NCBI GenBank assembly: GCA_012269805.1
Contig: JAAXJP010000116.1
Location: forward strand, 1-11,352
DNA: 11,352 nt
Origin: Rubrivirga sp.
GTDB taxonomy: Bacteria; Bacteroidota; Rhodothermia; Rhodothermales; Rubricoccaceae
Reading direction: 5' to 3'
This document shows positions 6,160 to 11,352 of the stretch, piece by piece. The position numbers and the translations under genes were made by a program. How positions within the stretch are numbered: position 1 is the stretch's first letter; each line of letters begins with the position of its first letter. Under the pieces are notes generated by a model, which ran no database searches, was not told the origin of the DNA, and worked only from the letters and a program-made list of their open reading frames with translations.

Positions 6160-6858
6160 ATGGACATCCCCGTTGAACTTCGTCCCTACGTCCGCACCGC
6201 GTGGCTGCCCGAGGCCGCCGAGGAGGACGGCCCGCCCACGGCCTCGAAGCTGGGCGGGACGGCGTGGATCCCGCCCGGGGACTCGTGGCCGGCGTGTCCC
6301 AACTGCGGCCGGTCGCTCCAACTCCTCCTCCAACTCGACGCCGACGCTCTCCCCGAGGCGGCCCGGGCCGCCGTCGGGGAGGGCCTCCTCCAGCTGTTCT
6401 ACTGCACGTCGCAGGACCCGCTCTGCGAGGTCGACTGCCAGGCGTTTTTCCCGTTCGCCGAAAGCGTCGTCGCTCGGCGCGTGGTGCCGAAGGGAGAGGG
6501 GGCGGACGCCGTGCCGGACCTCCCGGGCGCGTTCTCGCCGCGCCGGATCGCCGGCTGGCGGGCCGTCGACGACCTCCCGACGCCCGAGGACGTCCCAGAC
6601 GTGGACCTGCCGGACCGCGTCTGGGACGACGTCTACCGGCACGGGCTCGTCGAGCGCGACAAGCTGGCCGGCTGGCCGCTCTGGGTCCAGGGGCCCGAGC
6701 GGCCGCGGTGCCCCCAGTGCCAGAGCACGATGCACGTCGTGTTCCAGATCGTCTCCGAGGACACGCTGCCCATCGTCTTCGGCGATATGGGGACGGGCCA
6801 CCTGTCCGTGTGCCTCGAACACCCGGACGTGCTCGCCTTTGGGTGGGCGTGCACCTAG
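6160..6858 (+). CDS. YwqG/DUF1963 family protein
   Basis: The product is 232 residues from an ATG at 6160. DUF1963 features are clear: SKLGGTAWIPPGDSWPACPNCGR (29-51), then LLLQLDADALP (55-65), GLLQLFYCT (75-83), and a C-terminal half with RCPQCQSTMHVVFQIVSED (183-201), FGDMGTGHLSVC (207-218) and HPDVLAFGWAC (221-231). Two CxxC pairs (Cys46/49 and Cys184/187) and other cysteines (82, 89, 93, 218, 231) could bind zinc. That is an inference; I cannot see the fold. The family is widespread, cytoplasmic and of unknown function. There is no signal peptide. The gene follows the lipoprotein gene by 68 bp with a weak hairpin between them, and converges on the small minus-strand gene across 90 bp. Confidence 0.9.
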   Translation: MDIPVELRPYVRTAWLPEAAEEDGPPTASKLGGTAWIPPGDSWPACPNCGRSLQLLLQLDADALPEAARAAVGEGLLQLFYCTSQDPLCEVDCQAFFPFAESVVARRVVPKGEGADAVPDLPGAFSPRRIAGWRAVDDLPTPEDVPDVDLPDRVWDDVYRHGLVERDKLAGWPLWVQGPERPRCPQCQSTMHVVFQIVSEDTLPIVFGDMGTGHLSVCLEHPDVLAFGWACT

Positions 6859-6948
6859 AGCAACTGGCAGGGGCGAGTGACGAGTCCGTCGAGGCAACGG
6901 CCCCTACGCACTCCGTTTCCCCCCCACCCGTACGCCTTCCGCTCTGGG

Positions 6949-7143
6949 CTACTCCGCCGACTCGCGGCGGCTGCCGTCATCGGCACGGGAGCCGGTGCGG
7001 TTGCCGGTGCGGTCGGGCGGGGTGGTCTCGCCGGCCGCGTGCTTGGTCTGCCCGCCGCCGCCGCCACCGCCCTGCTCGTCGTCGTGCTGCTTGTGCCGGC
7101 CGGTCTTCTGATTGCTCTCGGCCTTCTCGTTGTCGCTCGCCAT
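6949..7143 (-). CDS. Small hydrophilic Gly-rich protein of unknown function (64 aa)
   Basis: Read from an ATG at 7143 (the frame is open further upstream across the metH start) to a TAG at 6949. The protein begins MASDNEKAESNQKTGRHKQH, then DDEQ, a run of seven Gly, QTKHAAGETTPPDRTGNRTG and a charged end. It has almost no hydrophobic residues and is probably disordered. Two things support a real gene. About 60 of 65 third codon positions are G or C, with the exceptions all T. And the Asn, Lys, Gln, His and Asp content is unlike a shadow frame in 70% GC DNA. The opposite strand carries an open frame that looks like a membrane protein, but its third positions are far less GC-biased. The leader is pyrimidine-rich (CTCTTTTCCCCTTTCCCA) without Shine-Dalgarno, as at other starts here. 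The gene diverges from metH. No family is recognised. Confidence 0.6.
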   Translation of the reverse strand: MASDNEKAESNQKTGRHKQHDDEQGGGGGGGQTKHAAGETTPPDRTGNRTGSRADDGSRRESAE

Positions 7144-7206
7144 TGGGAAAGGGGAAAAGAGGGACGAGTCGGACGGTCCCTGACGGCGGCGGTTCGGCGG
7201 GCCCGC

Positions 7207-7214
7207 TAGCTTTC
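7207..7214 (+). promoter_or_regulatory. metH: Possible metH promoter element TAGCTTTC
   Basis: TAGCTTTC lies 43 bp before the metH ATG and matches the Bacteroidota -7 pattern TAnnTTTG at all but the last base. A related TAGCTTG precedes the gene at 5444. No -33 TTG was found at the expected distance. The element overlaps the first bases of the leader hairpin. Confidence 0.4.
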
Positions 7215-7238
7215 GGGGAGGCCCCCACGTCTCCCCGA
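7213..7238 (+). promoter_or_regulatory. metH leader hairpin with repeated GAGGCCCCC
   Basis: TCGGGGAG (7213-7220) pairs perfectly with CTCCCCGA (7231-7238) around a 10-base loop, ending 11 bases before the metH ATG. GAGGCCCCC occurs twice, at 7218-7226 and 7237-7245, so the second copy lies just before the start. This could be a translational control structure. It does not match any cobalamin or SAM riboswitch I know; the leader is too short for the cobalamin class. Confidence 0.35.
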
Positions 7239-7249
7239 GGCCCCCGCTG

Positions 7250-10200
7250 ATGACGACGCTCGACGCCCTCCGCCCGATTCTCGACCGCCGGATCCTCGTC
7301 CTCGACGGGGCCATGGGCACCATGATCCAGCGCGCCGGGATCGCCGAGGCCGACATCCGCGGCGAGCGCTTTGCCGACTGGCCCGCATCGCTGGCCGGCG
7401 CCAACGACCTGCTGGTGCTCACGCAGCCGGGCGCCATCCGCGACATCCACCGTCAGTACTTCGCCGCCGGCGCCGACGTCGCCTCAACGAACACGTTTAA
7501 CGCCCAGGCCGTCTCGCTGGCGGACTACGACCTCGGCGACCTCGCCTACGAGCTCAACGTCGAGGCCGCCCGCCTCGCCCGGGGCGCCGCCGAGGCGGCG
7601 AGCACCGACGACCGGCCCCGCTTCGTGGCCGGATCGATCGGGCCGATGAACCGGACGCTCTCGCTGTCGCCCGATGTCGAGGACCCCGGCCACCGCGCGG
7701 TCACCTTCGACGAGGTTAAGGACGCCTACGCGACCCAGATCCGCGGGCTCGTCGACGGCGGGGCGGACCTCCTCCTGGTCGAGACCATCTTCGACACGCT
7801 CAACGCGAAGGCGGCCATCGTCGCCCTCCGCGAGCACCTCCGGGCGACCGGCTCGCTACCGCCCGTCATGGTCTCCGGCACGATCGTGGACCAAAGCGGG
7901 CGGACGCTCGTGGGGCAGACGGTCGAGGCGTTCCACACGTCGCTGGCGCACGCGCCGAACCTCCTGTCGTTCGGGCTCAACTGCGCGCTCGGGAGCGCCC
8001 AGATGCGCCCGTTCCTGGAGGAGCTGGCGGCGGCCACGCCCGCGTACACGAGCCTCTACCCGAACGCCGGTCTCCCGAACGAGCTCGGCGGCTACGACGA
8101 GGGCCCGGACTTCATGGCCGAGCAGGCCCGTGCGTACGCCGAGGAGGGCCTGCTCAACCTCGTCGGCGGGTGCTGCGGGACGACGCCCGACCACATCGCC
8201 GCCATCGCCGAGGCCGTCCGGGGCCTCCCGCCTCGGCGGCCCTCCACGCCCACCCGGACGTTCCGCGCGGCGGGGCTCGAGACGCTCACGATCCGCCCCG
8301 AGACCAACTTCGTCAACATCGGGGAGCGGACGAACGTGACCGGCTCCCGCCGGTTCGCCCGGCTCATCAAGGACGGCGACTACGACGAGGCCCTCGGCGT
8401 GGCCGCGCAGCAGGTCGAGGCCGGCGCGCAGATGGTCGACGTGAACATGGACGAGGGGTTGTTGGACAGCGAGGCCGCGATGGAGCGGTTCCTGCTGCTC
8501 GCGATGGCCGAGCCCGAGATCGCCCGCGTCCCCGTCGTCGTCGACTCGTCGAAGTGGGCGGTCATCGAGGCCGGGCTGAAGTGCGTCCCGGGCAAGGCGG
8601 TCGTCAACTCGATCTCGCTCAAGGAGGGCGAAGACGCCTTCCGCCAGCAGGCCGAGCGGGCGCGCGACTACGGCGCCGCCGTCATCGTGATGGCCTTCGA
8701 CGAGGACGGCCAGGCCGACACGCTGGAGCGCCGGGTCGAGGTCTGCCGGCGCGCCTACCGCATTCTCACCGAGGACGTCGGGGTGCCGGCGGAGGACGTC
8801 GTCTTCGACCCCAACATCTTCGCCGTCGCGACCGGGCTGGAGGAGCACCGGCGGTACGCCATCGACTTTCTCGAGGCGACGCGGTGGATCAAGGCGAACC
8901 TCCCGCACGCCCGCGTCTCGGGCGGGGTCTCGAACCTGAGCTTCTCGTTCCGTGGCAACGACGCCGTCCGCGAGGCGATGCACTCGGCGTTCCTGTACCA
9001 CGCCGTCCGGGCCGGGATGGACATGGGGATCGTCAACGCCGGCCAACTGGCGGTCTACGACGACCTCGACCCGAAGCTGAGGGAGGCCGTCGAGGACGTC
9101 CTGTTCGACCGCCGCGACGACGCGACCGAACGGCTCGTCGACCTTGCGGAGACGTACCGAGACGCGGCCCGCAGTGGCGCCGAGGCGGAGACGGCCGCGT
9201 GGCGCGAGGGGACGGTGGAGGAGCGGCTCGCCCACGCCCTCGTCAAGGGCCTCACGGACCACGTCGAGGCCGACACCGAAGAGGCCCGCCAGAAGTACCC
9301 GCGCCCGCTCGACGTGATCGAGGGGCCGCTGATGGACGGGATGAACCGCGTCGGCGACCTGTTCGGGGCGGGGAAGATGTTCCTCCCGCAGGTCGTGAAG
9401 TCGGCCCGGGTCATGAAGCGGGCGGTCGCGTACCTCACGCCGTTCATCGAGGCCGAGCAGGTCGAGGCCAAGGCCCGGACGAAGGTGCTCATGGCGACCG
9501 TCAAGGGCGACGTCCACGACATCGGCAAAAACATCGTCGGGGTCGTCCTCGGGTGCAACGGGTACGACGTGGTCGACCTCGGCGTGATGGTCCCGTCGCA
9601 GACGATCCTCGACGCGGCCCGCGAGCACGCCGTCGACGCGGTCGGGCTGAGCGGGCTCATCACGCCGTCGCTGGACGAGATGGTCCACGTGGCGAAGGAG
9701 ATGGAGCGCGCGGGCCTCCGGCTCCCGCTCCTCATCGGCGGGGCGACGACGTCGAAGCTCCACACGGCCGTGAAGGTGGCCCCGCACTACTCGGGCCCGG
9801 CCGTCCACGTGCTCGACGCGTCGAAGTCGGTCCCGGCCGTCTCGGCGCTGGTGGGGGAGGGGCGGGATGCCTTCGCCCGCGACGTGGCCGACGACTACGC
9901 CGCCGTCCGCGAGCGCTACGCCGCCCGCCAGCGGACGCAGACGATTCTTTCCATCGAGGACGCCCGCGCGAACCGCCAGGAGGTGGCCTTCGACGACTTG
10001 CCCGTGCCTGCGCAGTTGGGGGTCCGCCCGGTCGAGGCGACGGTCGCCGAGCTCCGCGAGTGGATCGACTGGGGCCCGTTCTTTATCGCCTGGGAGCTGC
10101 GCGGCGGCTTCCCCCAGGTCCTCGACGACCCGGAAAAGGGCGAGGCCGCCCGGCGGCTCTACGACGACGCGCAGGGGCTCCTCGACGAGATCGAGCGCGG

Positions 10201-10909
10201 CGGGCTGTTCACGCCGAAGGCCGTCGTCGGCCTGTTCCCCGCCCGCGCCGACGGCGACGACCTCCACCTCGGCACCGAGGCGGGCGAGGTCACGCTCCAC
10301 ACGCTCCGCCAGCAAACGCAGAAAACGCCCGGGAAGCCCAACCGCGCGCTCGCCGACTTCGTGGCGCCCGAGGGCGACCACCTCGGCGCGTTCGTCGTGA
10401 CGGTCCACGGCGCCGAGGCCCTGGCGGCCGAAGCCCGCGCCGCCCACGACGACTACCGCGCCATCCTCGCCCAGTCGCTCGCCGACCGGCTGGCGGAGGC
10501 GTTCGCCGAGTTCGTGCACGCCCGCGTCCGCCGCGAGACCTGGGGCTACGCGCCCGACGAGGCGCTGTCGGACGAGGAGATCCTCCGCGAGCGCTACCGC
10601 GGCATCCGCCCGGCGCCCGGCTACCCGGCCCAGCCCGACCACACGGAGAAGGTCACCCTGTTCGAGATTCTCGACGCCGCGCACCACACGGGCGCCGGCC
10701 TCACCGAGCACCTCGCCATGACGCCGCCCGCGACCGTCTGCGGGGTCTACTTCGCGCACCCCGACGCGGCCTACTTCAACGTCGGCCCGCTCGGGCGCGA
10801 CCAGGTCGAGGACTACGCCGCGCGGAAGGGGATGGCCGTCGAGGAGGTCGAGCGCTGGCTGTCGCCGAACTTGGCGTACGAACCGGCGCCGGCCGCCGAA
10901 GTCGCTTGA
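7250..10909 (+). CDS. metH: Cobalamin-dependent methionine synthase MetH (full length)
   Basis: The product is 1219 residues, close to the 1227 of E. coli MetH, and catalyses methyl transfer from 5-methyltetrahydrofolate to homocysteine through methylcobalamin in the cytoplasm. All five modules are present. The homocysteine domain (about 1-325) has [15 protein letters not shown] and [11 protein letters not shown]; zinc ligands are Cys245, Cys308 and Cys309. The folate domain (about 350-610) opens with [18 protein letters not shown] cap (about 640-735) precedes the cobalamin-binding domain with DVHDIGKN, whose His756 is the expected lower axial ligand, and [10 protein letters not shown]. The C-terminal AdoMet reactivation domain (about 890-1210) carries [18 protein letters not shown], with Arg1117 at its start. 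No frameshift or missing ligand is seen. The ATG at 7250 gives the usual N-terminus. A cupin gene follows 43 bp downstream. Confidence 0.98.
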   Translation: MTTLDALRPILDRRILVLDGAMGTMIQRAGIAEADIRGERFADWPASLAGANDLLVLTQPGAIRDIHRQYFAAGADVASTNTFNAQAVSLADYDLGDLAYELNVEAARLARGAAEAASTDDRPRFVAGSIGPMNRTLSLSPDVEDPGHRAVTFDEVKDAYATQIRGLVDGGADLLLVETIFDTLNAKAAIVALREHLRATGSLPPVMVSGTIVDQSGRTLVGQTVEAFHTSLAHAPNLLSFGLNCALGSAQMRPFLEELAAATPAYTSLYPNAGLPNELGGYDEGPDFMAEQARAYAEEGLLNLVGGCCGTTPDHIAAIAEAVRGLPPRRPSTPTRTFRAAGLETLTIRPETNFVNIGERTNVTGSRRFARLIKDGDYDEALGVAAQQVEAGAQMVDVNMDEGLLDSEAAMERFLLLAMAEPEIARVPVVVDSSKWAVIEAGLKCVPGKAVVNSISLKEGEDAFRQQAERARDYGAAVIVMAFDEDGQADTLERRVEVCRRAYRILTEDVGVPAEDVVFDPNIFAVATGLEEHRRYAIDFLEATRWIKANLPHARVSGGVSNLSFSFRGNDAVREAMHSAFLYHAVRAGMDMGIVNAGQLAVYDDLDPKLREAVEDVLFDRRDDATERLVDLAETYRDAARSGAEAETAAWREGTVEERLAHALVKGLTDHVEADTEEARQKYPRPLDVIEGPLMDGMNRVGDLFGAGKMFLPQVVKSARVMKRAVAYLTPFIEAEQVEAKARTKVLMATVKGDVHDIGKNIVGVVLGCNGYDVVDLGVMVPSQTILDAAREHAVDAVGLSGLITPSLDEMVHVAKEMERAGLRLPLLIGGATTSKLHTAVKVAPHYSGPAVHVLDASKSVPAVSALVGEGRDAFARDVADDYAAVRERYAARQRTQTILSIEDARANRQEVAFDDLPVPAQLGVRPVEATVAELREWIDWGPFFIAWELRGGFPQVLDDPEKGEAARRLYDDAQGLLDEIERGGLFTPKAVVGLFPARADGDDLHLGTEAGEVTLHTLRQQTQKTPGKPNRALADFVAPEGDHLGAFVVTVHGAEALAAEARAAHDDYRAILAQSLADRLAEAFAEFVHARVRRETWGYAPDEALSDEEILRERYRGIRPAPGYPAQPDHTEKVTLFEILDAAHHTGAGLTEHLAMTPPATVCGVYFAHPDAAYFNVGPLGRDQVEDYAARKGMAVEEVERWLSPNLAYEPAPAAEVA

Positions 10910-10918
10910 CCCTGACCA

Positions 10919-10932
10919 CCTCGACGTCGAGG
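10919..10932. repeat. 14-bp perfect palindrome between metH and the cupin gene
   Basis: CCTCGACGTCGAGG reads the same on both strands and lies 9 bp after the metH stop, within the 43-bp gap. It has no loop, so it suits a protein-binding site more than an RNA hairpin. One such palindrome in 11 kb is near chance expectation. Confidence 0.4.
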
Positions 10933-10952
10933 CGGACCCACCCGACGATGCC

Positions 10953-11315
10953 ATGATGCCGATCGACCTCACGGACAAGTTCCGCCAGTTCGACGCGACG
11001 TGGACGCCGCACGTCGTCGCCGAGCTCAACGGGCAGCAGGTGAAGCTGGCGAAGCTCGACGGCGCGTTCGTCTGGCACGACCACGCTGAGGAGGACGAGC
11101 TGTTCTGGGTCGTCTCCGGGCGGCTCCGGATCGAGTTCCGCGACGCGCCGGACGCCGTGCTCGGGCCGGGCCAGATGGTCGTCGTCCCGCGCGGGGTCGA
11201 GCACCGGCCGGTGGCCGAACCGACGGCCGAGGTGGTCCTCTTTGAGCCGGCCGCGACGAAGCACACCGGCGACGTCGAGAGCGAGCGGACCGTCCGCGAC
11301 CTGCCGAGGCTCTAA
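10953..11315 (+). CDS. Small single-domain cupin protein
   Basis: The product is 120 residues. Two consecutive ATGs (10953 and 10956) are possible starts; the first is given. Cupin motif 1 is present as HDHAEEDELFWVVSG, with His42, His44 and Glu49 as metal ligands and Gly56. Motif 2 is GQMVVVPRGVEHRP, with Gly73, Pro79, Gly81 and His84. The usual Asn at the end of motif 2 is replaced. The protein resembles the small mannose-6-phosphate isomerase-like cupins (COG0662 type) that bind a metal ion but have no settled substrate. It lacks a signal peptide. It follows metH by 43 bp on the same strand, so the two may be co-transcribed. A functional link to methionine metabolism is only suggested by position. 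Confidence 0.88.
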   Translation: MMPIDLTDKFRQFDATWTPHVVAELNGQQVKLAKLDGAFVWHDHAEEDELFWVVSGRLRIEFRDAPDAVLGPGQMVVVPRGVEHRPVAEPTAEVVLFEPAATKHTGDVESERTVRDLPRL

Positions 11316-11352
11316 GGGCGCTCCCCGGGAAGAAACCGGCGGGCCGCCAGGC
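11316..11352. other. Short gene-free tail of the window
   Basis: The last 37 bases after the cupin stop contain no gene or clear signal. The window ends before the next gene can be seen. Confidence 0.6.

Noticed and set aside
6877..7209. Plus-strand frame of 110 codons with membrane-like hydrophobic segments
   Set aside because: It lies opposite the 64-residue minus-strand gene, whose third-position GC is much higher. Its hydrophobic look comes from reading the complement of hydrophilic codons. I hold this rejection with moderate confidence.
7144..7249. Cobalamin or SAM riboswitch upstream of metH
   Set aside because: The gap is only 106 bp, no B12-box-like conserved core was seen, and the only structure is a short simple hairpin.
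8170..10956. A plus-strand frame of about 928 codons overlapping metH in another frame
   Set aside because: Arg/Pro/Gly-rich noise, typical of shifted frames in high-GC genes; no motif and no start context.
7856..11266. A very long minus-strand open frame (about 1136 codons) antisense to metH
   Set aside because: Its codons start on the wobble base of metH, so it stays open only because metH has extreme third-position GC. The translation is Arg/Val/Asp/Gly-rich with no family features, and metH on the plus strand is certain.
1..11352. Mobile elements, CRISPR arrays, tRNA or rRNA genes, defence or phage genes
   Set aside because: I saw no transposase, integrase, array of spaced repeats, tRNA-like cloverleaf or rRNA sequence; composition is even across the window.

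Overview
The window is about 11.3 kb of very GC-rich bacterial chromosome (roughly 70% G+C by eye, with third codon positions almost all G or C). It reads as ordinary chromosomal housekeeping and envelope DNA, not a mobile or defence island. Gene content points to the Bacteroidota/Rhodothermota side of the tree, plausibly a Salinibacter/Rubrivirga-like member of Rhodothermota. The main clues are a TonB-dependent receptor with an N-terminal carboxypeptidase-regulatory-like domain and a CirA/OMP_b-brl_3 type barrel, a secreted PD40 beta-propeller lipoprotein, and gene starts that all lack a Shine-Dalgarno sequence. The taxon is an inference; there is no rRNA or marker gene here to settle it.

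Layout. A thioredoxin-domain protein of the YbbN/CnoX type runs leftward off the window start (1-709, minus). Divergent from it, across 100 bp, is a TolB-like PD40 propeller lipoprotein (810-2033, plus), followed by a small DUF805 membrane protein (2111-2482, plus). That gene converges on a large TonB-dependent outer-membrane receptor (2555-5080, minus), with a perfect 18-bp hairpin between them that looks like a shared bidirectional terminator. A 363-bp divergent intergenic region follows. Then come a predicted lipoprotein of unknown function (5444-6091, plus) and a YwqG/DUF1963 protein (6160-6858, plus). A 64-residue hydrophilic Gly-rich protein (6949-7143, minus) converges on the YwqG gene and diverges from metH. 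metH, the complete cobalamin-dependent methionine synthase (7250-10909, plus), is followed 43 bp later by a small cupin gene (10953-11315, plus).

How the genes relate. Four products are predicted to act in the envelope (two lipoproteins, the DUF805 inner-membrane protein and the TonB receptor), but I see no single pathway linking them. MetH carries all its expected modules and zinc and cobalamin ligands. I found no cobalamin or SAM riboswitch in its 106-bp upstream region. The cupin is the only gene placed as if co-transcribed with metH.

I did not find a convincing new system. The items most worth a second look are the small Gly-rich protein, the hairpins around gene ends (one with a stop codon as its loop), the uniformly pyrimidine-rich leaders without Shine-Dalgarno, the metH leader hairpin with a repeated GAGGCCCCC, and the Gly/Gln-rich low-complexity segments of the TonB receptor.
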